Source: Streptomyces glomeratus (lineage in GTDB: Bacteria; Actinomycetota; Actinomycetes; Streptomycetales; Streptomycetaceae). Taken from it: 64,000 bases of DNA. The position numbers were made by a program, and so were the translations under genes. The stretch spans positions 62,001 through 126,000 of the forward strand of contig NZ_JAKEEB010000010.1 of assembly GCF_021462825.1 (NCBI RefSeq). The letters run 5' to 3'. Below are positions 20,326-27,551 of this stretch, piece by piece (positions within the stretch are counted from its first letter, which is position 1; the number at the start of each line of letters is the position of its first letter). The notes below the pieces were generated by a model. It searched no databases. It saw only the letters and a list, made by a program, of their open reading frames with translations, and was not told the origin of the DNA.

Positions 20326-20342
20326 ATACCCCTAGGGGGTAT
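20326..20342. promoter_or_regulatory. CsoR-type operator candidate
   Basis: ATACCCCTAGGGGGTAT is a palindrome with perfect 7-bp arms around TAG. A/T-flanked runs of C and G like this are the hallmark of CsoR-family copper-sensing repressor operators. It lies just upstream of copZ-copA. No csoR gene is present in the window, so the repressor would act in trans. Confidence 0.75.
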
Positions 20343-20399
20343 CCAGCCCAAGAGGGGTCCCGCCTTCTCGTCGGGGCGGGCCGGCCTCAGGTCCCCGGG

Positions 20400-20720
20400 G
20401 GACATGATCAGGCCGGATCCGCCGCGGCGAGGGCACGCGCCACGGTCGGCGGCGCGGGTGCGCCCGTCCGGCGGAACGCCCGTCGGACGGCCCCGCGGGC
20501 CTCTTCCCGGCCGGAGCCCCGCTGCTCGACCGGCGTCGCGCCGCTCCGGCCGGCGACGCGTGCCACCGGCCGGGGTCGCGCCACTTCGGCCGACGTGGCG
20601 CATCCCCGGTGGTGGTCGCGCATCCCCGAGAGGCGTTGCTCATCCACGAGAGACGTTGCTCATCCCCGGTCGTCGGTCGGCTCTCCCGATCGCTCTCGCC
20701 TTCACTCGGCTAGCGTTCCG
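20400..20720. repeat. Decayed short repeats in intergenic region
   Basis: This stretch before the alcohol dehydrogenase holds degenerate repeats rather than a gene. One set has a 24-26-bp unit seen as CATCCCCGAGAGGCGTTGCT, then CATCCACGAGAGACGTTGCT, then CATCCCCGGTCGTCGG (about 20622-20676). Another is GTCGCGCCGCTCCGGCCGGC against GTCGCGCCACTTCGGCCGAC (about 20535-20595). No open frame with family similarity was recognised. Confidence 0.5.
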
Positions 20721-20780
20721 CCGCGAGCGAAGTCCCCGGGACTGCCGGGGACCGCGGTGGCGGGCGGAGGGTGCGGTCGT

Positions 20781-21824
20781 ATGCGTGCGGTGATGTTCGA
20801 GCGGTACGGGGAGCCGGCCGAGGTGCGGGAGGTGCCGGATCCGGAGCCTTCCGGGCACGGGGTCGTGGTACGGGTCGAGGCGACGGGGCTGTGCCGCAGC
20901 GACTGGTACGGCTGGATGGGGCACGACCCGGACATCACGCTCCCGCATGTGCCCGGGCACGAACTCGCCGGTGTGGTGGAGGCGGTGGGCAGCCGGGTGA
21001 CCGGCTGGAGTCCCGGCGACCGGGTCACGGTCCCGTTCGTCTGCGCCTGCGGCAGCTGCCCCTCCTGCGTGGCGGGCGACCAGCAGGTGTGCGAGCGCCA
21101 GACCCAGCCGGGGTTCACGCACTGGGGATCCTTCGCGCAGTACGTGGCCCTGGATCACGCGGACGTGAATCTGGTGGCGGTGCCGGAGGAACTGTCGTTC
21201 CGGACGGCCGCGGCGCTGGGGTGCCGGTTCGCCACGGCGTTCCGCGCGGTCGTCCGGCAGGGCCGGGCGGCGGCGGGGGAGTGGGTCGCCGTGCACGGCT
21301 GCGGGGGCGTCGGCCTGTCCGCGGTGATGATCGCGGCTGCCGCGGGGGCGAGGGTCGTGGCCGTCGATGTGTCACCCCCGGCACTGGAGCTGGCACGGGA
21401 GTTCGGGGCGGTGGAGTGCGTGAACGCGACGCACGCCGGGGACACGGCGGAAGCGGTCCGTGAACTGACGGGCGGCGGTGCCCATGTCTCCCTGGACGCG
21501 CTGGGCTCCCCGCCCACCTGCGCCGCGTCGGTGAACGGCCTGCGCCGCCGCGGCCGCCATGTCCAGGTCGGCCTGCTGCCCTCGCCCGACGGCACGACCC
21601 CGGTCCCGATGGCCCGGGTGATCGCTCTGGAACTGGAGCTGCTCGGCAGCCACGGAATGGCGGCCCACGCCTATCCGCCGCTGCTGGAACTGGTCCGCTC
21701 GGGCGCCCTGCGCCCCGAACTCCTGGTCACCTCGGCGATCCCGCTGGAGGCGTCGCCGGCGGCCCTGGCGTCCCTGGGGACGGCGCCGGGCCGCGGAGTG
21801 ACCGTCGTCGAACCGTGGGGCTGA
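20781..21824 (+). CDS. Zinc-dependent alcohol dehydrogenase family protein (MDR)
   Basis: A 347-aa medium-chain NAD(P)-dependent zinc dehydrogenase. The catalytic zinc ligands lie in [14 protein letters not shown] (Cys) and [13 protein letters not shown] (His-Glu). The structural zinc loop has four Cys in [17 protein letters not shown]. The Rossmann motif is [20 protein letters not shown]. The substrate is not clear; similar actinobacterial proteins are annotated as alcohol or formaldehyde-type dehydrogenases. The ATG at 20781 starts directly at the conserved N-terminus. It is transcribed alone from a repeat-containing upstream region. Confidence 0.9.
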   Translation: MRAVMFERYGEPAEVREVPDPEPSGHGVVVRVEATGLCRSDWYGWMGHDPDITLPHVPGHELAGVVEAVGSRVTGWSPGDRVTVPFVCACGSCPSCVAGDQQVCERQTQPGFTHWGSFAQYVALDHADVNLVAVPEELSFRTAAALGCRFATAFRAVVRQGRAAAGEWVAVHGCGGVGLSAVMIAAAAGARVVAVDVSPPALELAREFGAVECVNATHAGDTAEAVRELTGGGAHVSLDALGSPPTCAASVNGLRRRGRHVQVGLLPSPDGTTPVPMARVIALELELLGSHGMAAHAYPPLLELVRSGALRPELLVTSAIPLEASPAALASLGTAPGRGVTVVEPWG

Positions 21825-21910
21825 GTGCGGGGCGCCATGGACGGCGCTCCCGCCGTGGCGCGGGAGCGGCCCGCCCCGAAGGGGGGCGGACCACTCGCCG
21901 GAAGGAGGGG

Positions 21911-22111
21911 TCAGGGCTCCGCGCGGCCGCGGTTGCCGGGCCGGGAGGCGACCCAGGTCCGGACCGTGTCGGCGTACCAGTAGGGTTTCCCGCCCTCCAC
22001 ATGGTCGGGCGGGGGAAGCAGCCCGTGTTTTCGGTACGACCTCACGGTGTCCGGCTGCACCCGGATGTGCGCGGCGATCTCCTTGTACGACCAGAGGTGG
22101 CGGTCGGTCAT
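21911..22111 (-). CDS. Small helix-turn-helix DNA-binding protein
   Basis: A 66-aa protein consisting almost only of a helix-turn-helix of the MerR/excisionase-like type: LWSYKEIAAHIRVQPDTVRS, then YRKHGLLPPPDHVEGGKPYW and VRTWVASRPG. The pattern of a recognition helix with a PDxxxGGKPYW wing is shared with small Streptomyces regulators and phage excisionases. I chose the ATG at 22111, preceded by GGGGAGG; an in-frame start at 22189 would add a Pro/Ala-rich extension. No integrase is nearby, so a regulatory role is more likely than excision. Confidence 0.75.
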   Translation of the reverse strand: MTDRHLWSYKEIAAHIRVQPDTVRSYRKHGLLPPPDHVEGGKPYWYADTVRTWVASRPGNRGRAEP

Positions 22112-22350
22112 CAGTAGCACCTCCCCGCGCGCGCCGCGGCGGCGACCGGGGGAGGCCGACGGGGGAGCCGGGGCTGCGCTGGCGATCACGAACCTGTGAC
22201 TGCGTCAACGACAGGGAGCCGGGGCGGGCAGGGCCTGTGGGCGGGGTGTGACCGAATGACGGTCCGCCCGGAACACCTGTGACGTGCCGGGGTTCTTTGT
22301 GACACGGATGACGCATTGGCCCGGTGGGTCGCTTGTCGCCGGGGACGGCG

Positions 22351-22399
22351 ACGGCCCAGGGGCGGCACCCGTATACAGCGGGTGCCGCCCCTGGGCCGT
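22351..22399. terminator. Very strong 20-bp-stem hairpin
   Basis: A perfect inverted repeat with 20-bp arms (22351-22370 and 22380-22399, starting ACGGCCCAGGGGCGG) and a 9-base loop lies 3' of the anchored chaplin gene on the minus strand. It probably insulates the chaplin gene from the small helix-turn-helix gene. The rest of the 22112-22451 gap shows no gene. Confidence 0.75.
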
Positions 22400-22416
22400 G
22401 GACTGAGGGGATCGGG

Positions 22417-22446
22417 CGGGTGCCGGACGTGGACGCCCGGCACCCG
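22417..22446 (-). terminator. Second hairpin directly after anchored chaplin
   Basis: CGGGTGCCGG at 22417-22426 pairs perfectly with 22437-22446, only 5 bp past the chaplin stop codon. It forms a tandem terminator pair with the larger hairpin downstream. Confidence 0.65.
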
Positions 22447-22451
22447 TCGCA

Positions 22452-23432
22452 CTAGAAGCGGGACGCGGCGCGGCCCCGTCGGTACAGGATGAGCCCGCCG
22501 GCCAGCATCGCGATGCTTACGGCCGAGGCCGCGATGACGCCTTCACTGCCGGTCTCGGCCAGGGCGGGCGTCGGGTGCGAGGCGGGGACGGGCGCGTGCG
22601 GCACATGGCGCGCAGGCGGTTGCGGCGGCGTCTGCGGCGGCGTCTGCGGCGGCGTCTGGGGGGTCTGCGGCGGCGTCGGCGGGGTCTGCGGCGGCGTCTG
22701 CGGCGGCGTCTGCGGCGGCGTCGGCGGCGTCTGCGGCGGCGTCTGCGGCGGCGTCGGCGGCGTCTGCGGCGGCGTCGGCGGGGTCTGCGGCGGCGTCTGC
22801 GGCGGGGTCTGCGGAACCGTCTGCGTGCCGGTGGCCGGGCCGCAGGAGTTGCCGGACGCCGTGTTCAACAGGGCGGCCACGTTGACGCTGTTGCCGCAGG
22901 CGTTGACCGGGACGTGCACGGGGGCCTGGACGTTGTTGCCGGAGCCCACGCCGGGCGAGCCGGTCGTCGTGCCCGTGGCGTGCGCGCCCGTGGACGAGGC
23001 CTGTCCGCCGGAGGTGCTGCCGCAGGAGTTGCCGGACGACGTGTTCAACAGGGCGGCCACGTTGACGCCGTTGCCGCAGGCGTTGACCGGGACGTGCACG
23101 GGAGCCTGGACGTTGTTGCCGGAGGCGACGCCCGGCGAGTCGGCCGTCGTACCCGTGGCGTGCGCGCCCGTGGACGAGGCCTGCCCGCCGGAGGCGTGGG
23201 CACAGGCATTGCCGAAGGCGGGGTTCAACGCGGCGATCACATTGACCGTGTTGCCGCAGATGTTGACCGGGGCGTTCACCGGGACCTGGAGGCTGTTGCC
23301 GGAGGCGACGCCGGGCGATCCGCTGGCAGTGCCGTCGGCGTGCGAGTCCGCGTACACCGGGTTGCCGCACAGGGAAAGAATGCCCGTCGCGGCGGCCGCC
23401 GCGACCATTCCCCTGCTCAGGGTCTGTCGCAA
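22452..23432 (-). CDS. Long chaplin with three chaplin domains and sortase anchor
   Basis: A cell-wall-anchored surface protein of 326 aa that should coat aerial hyphae and help assemble the hydrophobic rodlet sheath. It has a signal peptide (to about residue 28). Three chaplin domains follow, each with the paired Cys pattern: NICGNTVNVIAALNPAFGNAC, NACGNGVNVAALLN..GNSC and NACGNSVNVAALLN..GNSC. A Pro-Gln-Thr repeat spacer (about 210-285) leads to a sortase signal LAETG, a hydrophobic segment and a basic tail (YRRGRAASRF). Classical long chaplins (ChpA-C) carry two domains, so three is notable. The last two domains are near-identical 180-bp duplicates. Confidence 0.92.
   Translation of the reverse strand: MRQTLSRGMVAAAAATGILSLCGNPVYADSHADGTASGSPGVASGNSLQVPVNAPVNICGNTVNVIAALNPAFGNACAHASGGQASSTGAHATGTTADSPGVASGNNVQAPVHVPVNACGNGVNVAALLNTSSGNSCGSTSGGQASSTGAHATGTTTGSPGVGSGNNVQAPVHVPVNACGNSVNVAALLNTASGNSCGPATGTQTVPQTPPQTPPQTPPTPPQTPPTPPQTPPQTPPTPPQTPPQTPPQTPPTPPQTPQTPPQTPPQTPPQPPARHVPHAPVPASHPTPALAETGSEGVIAASAVSIAMLAGGLILYRRGRAASRF
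22617..22812. repeat. Pro-Gln-Thr-Pro-Pro coding repeat
   Basis: Tandem GGCGGCGTCTGC-type units encode a low-complexity Pro/Gln/Thr wall-spanning spacer in the long chaplin. Units alternate irregularly between Pro-Gln-Thr-Pro and Pro-Thr-Pro, a sign of slippage or unequal exchange. Confidence 0.85.
22841..23200. repeat. 180-bp tandem duplication of chaplin domain
   Basis: Two copies exactly 180 bp apart (60 codons; the landmark CGCAGGAGTTGCCGGACG starts at 22841 and 23021) encode chaplin domains 3 and 2 with very few differences. The first domain (about 23200-23320) is more divergent. This indicates recent domain duplication. Confidence 0.85.
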
Positions 23433-23568
23433 TCTCGTTGTCTTCCTGCTGGTAGAAGTGGGTGAAGTGGGAAGGCCGGCCCTGGTTCCGGAAAGAGGAG
23501 TCCAAGGCCGGCCGGGACACAGCCAGGCAGCTGCTGTGTGACGACCTCAGCCGTCGGCGGCCATGACG

Positions 23569-23802
23569 TCAGGGGGTCGCGCAGGTGTTGGCGGCGGCCG
23601 GGTTGAGCAGCCCGATGACGCTGACGGTGTTGCCGCACACGTTGACCGGAATGTCCACGGGCACCTGGACGACATTCCCGGAGACGACGCCCGGGGACAT
23701 GGTCGAGGTGGCATCGGCACCGGAGTCGGCCATGGCCGGAGCGGCCATGCCGAGCGCCATGACGGCACCGGCGACGACGGTGGCACTCTTCTTGTGCTTC
23801 AC
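23569..23802 (-). CDS. Short chaplin
   Basis: A secreted 77-aa chaplin. The signal peptide ends AAPAMA-D near residue 25, leaving one chaplin domain (MSPGVVSGNVVQVPVDIPVN, then VCGNTVSVIGLLNPAAANTC) with the Cys pair typical of ChpD-H. Short chaplins self-assemble into amyloid fibrils that lower surface tension and coat aerial hyphae. The GTG at 23802 was chosen because it gives a normal KHKKS signal start; the in-frame upstream extension has no sense. It lies about 140 bp upstream of the long chaplin on the same strand. Confidence 0.9.
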   Translation of the reverse strand: MKHKKSATVVAGAVMALGMAAPAMADSGADATSTMSPGVVSGNVVQVPVDIPVNVCGNTVSVIGLLNPAAANTCATP

Positions 23803-24007
23803 GTACTTTCCCTTCTTCGCGGTCGTGCCCCTGTGACGGCCGAAACCGAGCGAGCACGGCTTGAACGGCTCGCCGCACGACCTGCAGTCTGTGAAACGAG
23901 GAATAGACGACCGAAGCAACTCCCCGTCGGAGGGCACCGGTCAATTCACCCGAATGCCATCGCCGAATTCACACGCCGGGCGAGTAGCGGGTATTGACGC
24001 GGAGCGC

Positions 24008-24325
24008 TCAGCCGGTGCCCGCGCTGCCGCCCGCCAGGAGCGGCGCGGCCTGGGCCGCGTCCGGTACGGCAGGGAGGACCGAACCGGTGCCGGTCTGCGC
24101 CGGCAGACCGGTGCCGAGCCTGTTCAGAGAGGTCTGCACCAGGGAGGACTGCGGACTCGTACCGCTCCCGGTCGCCTGGTCGCCGATCGGGCCCGAGACG
24201 GTGGGTGAGCCGGTGGACGTGGTGCGCCCGTCGTCACCGAGAGCAAGCGCCTGGGGAGCGGCCGCCGCCGTGGCACCGACGACGGAAGCCACGACCGCCG
24301 CCATGGCCATTGCCTGCTTGAGCAT
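24008..24325 (-). CDS. Degenerate rodlin-like secreted protein
   Basis: A secreted 105-aa protein. The signal peptide and first mature residues match rodlins (MLKQAMAMAAVVASVVGATA, then APQALALGDDG). The central SPQSSLVQTSLNRLG echoes the rodlin SPQxxLVQGTLNKPC motif. The C-terminal half is Gly/Ala/Pro-rich and lacks the Cys-containing rodlin C-terminus, so it is shorter (rodlins are about 130 aa). Rodlins organise chaplin fibrils into rodlets. Whether this variant still works is unknown. The start ATG 24325 has AAGGAA upstream. Confidence 0.65.
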   Translation of the reverse strand: MLKQAMAMAAVVASVVGATAAAAPQALALGDDGRTTSTGSPTVSGPIGDQATGSGTSPQSSLVQTSLNRLGTGLPAQTGTGSVLPAVPDAAQAAPLLAGGSAGTG

Positions 24326-24511
24326 TTTTCTCGCGTTCCTTTCCTGGCAGAGACACGTGTTCTGCTCTGCCACCAACCAGGCGTATCCGTATTGGTTTCG
24401 GTGATTCACCCGGTCGGCCGTTCGGGGAACGGTAATTGCGCTCATAGCGGTAATGCGGATCCGAACGCGCGGGCGCCGCCGGTGCGGCGGTCGCCCGGGC
24501 GGCCCGGCCTC

Positions 24512-25000
24512 TCAGCCGCCGTACAAGGCGTCGATCTCCCGGTCGAACGCCGTCGTCACCGCCTGGCCTTCTGGACGTCCGCGCGTATCCGGGGATCACG
24601 GACGATCTCGGACATCGGGGTGTCCGAGGGCAGCCCGCGCACGGCGAGCCGGTGGGCGAGCGCCTCGGGGTCCGGGGTGATCAGGGCGGCGACATACGGG
24701 CGGTTGTCGCCGACCACGATGCACTGGCCGACGGGGGAACGGCTGCGCAGCCGTTCCTGCAGCACGGACGGGGAGACGTTCTTGCCGCCCGTATTGATGA
24801 GGACGTCCTTCTTCCGGCCGGTGATGGTGAGATAGCCGTCCTGGTCGAGGGCGCCGAGGTCGCCCGTCGCGAACCACTCCCCGGCCAGGACGGCGTCCGC
24901 GGCGGCCGGGTTGTTCCAGTACGCGCCGAAGACCGGACCGTCCTTGATCAGGCCCTCCCCGTCGTCGGCGATGCGCGCACGGTCCGCCGTGCACAGGGCT
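24512..25000 (-). pseudogene. Truncated, frameshifted long-chain fatty-acid-CoA ligase
   Basis: The minus strand reads as the C-terminal third of an AMP-binding ligase of FadD15 type: VFGAYWNNPAAADAVLAGEWF, ATGDLGALDQDGYLTITGRKK, DVLINTGGKNVSPSVLQERL, SRSPVGQCIVVGDNRPYVAAL. The frame stops after ADVQKARR; the expected last residues (AVTTAFDREIDALYGG) continue in another frame to 24512, so there is a frameshift near 24560. The N-terminal two thirds, including the ATP-binding P-loop, are missing; the sequence abuts the 3' end of the VWA gene. It cannot encode an active ligase. Confidence 0.85.
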
Positions 25001-26519
25001 AACCGAGGTCGTGGAGGCCGGATGCCTGCCGGATGGCCGCGGCCAGCTCGCGTACCTCGGCGTCCCGGGTGCGCGCGGCGAGCGTGTCGGCACGGTCGGC
25101 GAGCACGGGGAGCCCGGGGGCCCCGGGGAGCGGGCCCCGGCCGGTGTCGGCCCGGCGCAGGCTCTCCGCGAAGTAGGCCGCGGTCGCGGCGACTTGCAGC
25201 CCGTACGGCGCGTGCCCCAGGTCGTCGTCCAGGGAACCGGTCTCCACCTGGCCCGACTCCTCGTGCGGGGCACGGGTGGCCGGGTCCAGCCAGCGGACGC
25301 TCGCCGTGGCGAGATGCCCGGTGGCACCGGGCCGGGTGCGGACCGCGTAGAGCGCGGTGACCGTGTGGCCGGGGCCGATCTCGCCGCCGTCCACGCGGTC
25401 GTCGCGGAAGTCCCGGTCGGCGACGCGCCGGTCGTCGTAGCCGATGAGACGGAACTCCCGTACGTTCCGCGGATCGAAGGCGACCTGTGCCTTCGCCTCC
25501 CGGGCGGTCAGCTGGACGTTCTGCGGCAGCTGGTCGCAGAAGACCCGGTGTGCGTCGTCGGTGGTCGAGACATAGGTGGTGTGGCCGTCGCCCCGGTCGG
25601 CCAGGCGCTCCATCAGCGCGTCGCCGTACTCGCTGCCCACACCGACACCGAAGAGGGTGATGCCGTGCTCCCGGCGGGCGTTCGCGATGCGCTCCAGGAT
25701 GGTGTCGGCGTCGGTGTCACCGGTGTTGGCGAGCCCGTCGGACAGCAGCACGACCCGGTTGGTGGCACCCGGGCGCAGGCCCCCGACGGCGGTGGCGTAC
25801 CCGGTGCGGACGCCGGCGCCGAGGTTGGTCGAGTCCGTGGGACGCAACTCGTCGACCGCGTCGTGGACCCGGGCGCGATGTCCGCCGAGCCGGGTCATCG
25901 GAAGCACGGTCCGCGCCTCGTCGCTGAAGGTGACGAGCGCGACCGAGTCGTCGTCGCGCAGCCGGTCCGTCAGCACGCCGAGAGAGTCCCTGACCAGGTC
26001 GAGACGGCCGGGCTCGCCCATGGACCCGGAGATGTCGACGACGAACGTCAACGCGGCGGGCGGGCGTTCGGACTCCGGTGGCGCGGTGCCGGTGGCGAGT
26101 CCGACCCGGAGGAGGGACCAGTCGTCCGGGCCGGTGCGTGCGCCGTCGACGGTGACCGTGAAGCCGTTGCCCGCCGGGCGCTCGTAGTGCTGGTCGAAGC
26201 TGTTGACGAACTCCTCCGGGCGGACCGTCGACGGCTCCGGCAGCCGGCCCTCCGCGAGGGCGCGGCGCGCATAGCCGTACGAGGCGGTGTCCACGTCCAG
26301 GGCGAAGGTGGAGAGCCGGCCGGAACCCTCCTCGCGGGCGTCGTGTCCCGGGCTGTACGCCGGTGCGGGGAACGGGAGCGCGCCGTTCGACCCGTCCGGG
26401 CCGTTCGACTTGCCCGGCCCGTCCGACGCGCCCCCCGCGCAGCCGGTGAGCAGCAGTCCCCCCGCGAGTGTGAGCGCAAGCAGCGCGCCGCCAGGTCCTC
26501 GTGGCCGGTACTCCCCCAT
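24999..26519 (-). CDS. VWA-domain lipoprotein (YfbK-like)
   Basis: A surface lipoprotein of 506 aa. The lipobox LLTGCAGG places the lipidated Cys near residue 27. A VWA-N region follows (LSTFALDVDTASYGYARRAL). The von Willebrand A domain has an intact MIDAS start, FVVDISGSMGEPGR (DxSxS, about 160). The C-terminal YfbK-type domain contains REFRLIGYDDRRVADRDF and GPGHTVTALYAV. Proteins of this family bind ligands through a Mg ion at the MIDAS; the physiological partner is unknown. It stands upstream of the ligase remnant. Confidence 0.88.
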   Translation of the reverse strand: MGEYRPRGPGGALLALTLAGGLLLTGCAGGASDGPGKSNGPDGSNGALPFPAPAYSPGHDAREEGSGRLSTFALDVDTASYGYARRALAEGRLPEPSTVRPEEFVNSFDQHYERPAGNGFTVTVDGARTGPDDWSLLRVGLATGTAPPESERPPAALTFVVDISGSMGEPGRLDLVRDSLGVLTDRLRDDDSVALVTFSDEARTVLPMTRLGGHRARVHDAVDELRPTDSTNLGAGVRTGYATAVGGLRPGATNRVVLLSDGLANTGDTDADTILERIANARREHGITLFGVGVGSEYGDALMERLADRGDGHTTYVSTTDDAHRVFCDQLPQNVQLTAREAKAQVAFDPRNVREFRLIGYDDRRVADRDFRDDRVDGGEIGPGHTVTALYAVRTRPGATGHLATASVRWLDPATRAPHEESGQVETGSLDDDLGHAPYGLQVAATAAYFAESLRRADTGRGPLPGAPGLPVLADRADTLAARTRDAEVRELAAAIRQASGLHDLG

Positions 26520-26687
26520 CGATGCCCCTCCGTCCGTCGGCGTCGCCGTCCATGGCTTTCCTCTGTGGCGACGTCTGTGACTGTGACGGCGGAAGGGGCG
26601 CCGATGTGCGCCACGGGGCGTTGCGGATGGATCTCGAACCGGCCACGGTGGGCGGCCGCCGAGACCGGTGGGAGATCCTCCGTTGAC

Positions 26688-27551
26688 CTAGGACACGACG
26701 TCCTTGCGCGCGAAACCGCGGAAGGCCAGGGCGAACAGCACCAGCGCGTACGTTATGGAAACCGCCGCGCCCTGGACCATGCCCGACCACTCGGGGCGGG
26801 GCTGGACGGCGTCCGCCCAGGCGAACTGCCAGTGCGCGGGCAGAAAGTCCCGCCAGTGGCCGAGCGCGGTGACCGCGTCCAGCACGTTCCCGACGATCGT
26901 GAGGCCGACCGCGCCGCCCACCGCGCCCAGCGGAGCGTCCGTCCGGGTGGACAGCCAGAACGCGAGCCCGGCGGTGACCAGTTGGGACACGAAGATGTAC
27001 GCCACCACGACCACGAGCCGCTGGGCCGCCGTGCCCGCGGACAGGGCGCCGCCCGTCGGTATCTCCAGCGGCCCCCAGCCGTAGGCCGCCGTACCCACCA
27101 GGAGCGCGACGACCGGCAGCAGCACCATGGCCGCGAGACTCATACCGAGTCCGACCGCGAGCTTGGACCACAGCAGACGGGCGCGCGGGACGGGTGCCGC
27201 GAGCAGGTAGCGCAGCGAGGACCAGCTCGCCTCGGAGGCGACCGTGTCCCCGCAGAACAGGGCGACCGGGATCACCAGCAGGAATCCGGCTGAGACGAAG
27301 AGGTTCACCGCGGCGAAGTTGGCGCCCGACGCCGTCGCCGTGTCCATGAGCGTGACCTGCCCGTTGCGCGAGCCCGGGTCGCCGCCGATGGCGAAGGCCA
27401 CGACCAGCACGAACGGCAGTACGGTCAGGATCGCGCCCATGACGAGCGTACGGCGCCGCTTCACCTGACGGACGAGTTCGACGCGCAGCGGGAGCGTCCG
27501 CCGCGCCCGGTACCCGTCGGCCGTCTCCGCCCGCTCGGCCAGCGCACTCAT
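26688..27551 (-). CDS. ABC-2 type transporter permease
   Basis: A 287-aa membrane protein with six hydrophobic segments of the ABC-2 fold: VMGAILTVLPFVLVVAFAIG, LFVSAGFLLVIPVALFCGD, a long amphipathic stretch (SSLRYLLAAPVPRARLLWSK), then four more. It partners the ATPase domain of the next-upstream gene, with which it overlaps by four bases (ATGA). The substrate is unknown; such permeases export lipids, peptides or drugs. Confidence 0.88.
   Translation of the reverse strand: MSALAERAETADGYRARRTLPLRVELVRQVKRRRTLVMGAILTVLPFVLVVAFAIGGDPGSRNGQVTLMDTATASGANFAAVNLFVSAGFLLVIPVALFCGDTVASEASWSSLRYLLAAPVPRARLLWSKLAVGLGMSLAAMVLLPVVALLVGTAAYGWGPLEIPTGGALSAGTAAQRLVVVVAYIFVSQLVTAGLAFWLSTRTDAPLGAVGGAVGLTIVGNVLDAVTALGHWRDFLPAHWQFAWADAVQPRPEWSGMVQGAAVSITYALVLFALAFRGFARKDVVS

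Noticed and set aside
21911..22111. Small helix-turn-helix protein considered as a phage excisionase
   Set aside because: No integrase or attachment repeat lies within 30 kb, and similar stand-alone regulators are common in Streptomyces.
22351..22446. Two strong hairpins considered as a small RNA or repeat element
   Set aside because: Their position directly after a stop codon is explained by tandem terminators; nothing else supports an RNA gene.
22617..22812. Regular repeats considered as CRISPR
   Set aside because: The units are contiguous and coding (Pro-Gln-Thr), without unique spacers of constant length.
22575..23465. Arg- or Ala/Asp-repeat frames over the long chaplin
   Set aside because: Shadows of the chaplin repeats; the minus-strand chaplin frame has a signal peptide, Cys pairs and sortase motif.
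25011..27293. Plus-strand open frame of 760 codons
   Set aside because: Antisense to the VWA lipoprotein and permease, both of which have strong family motifs.
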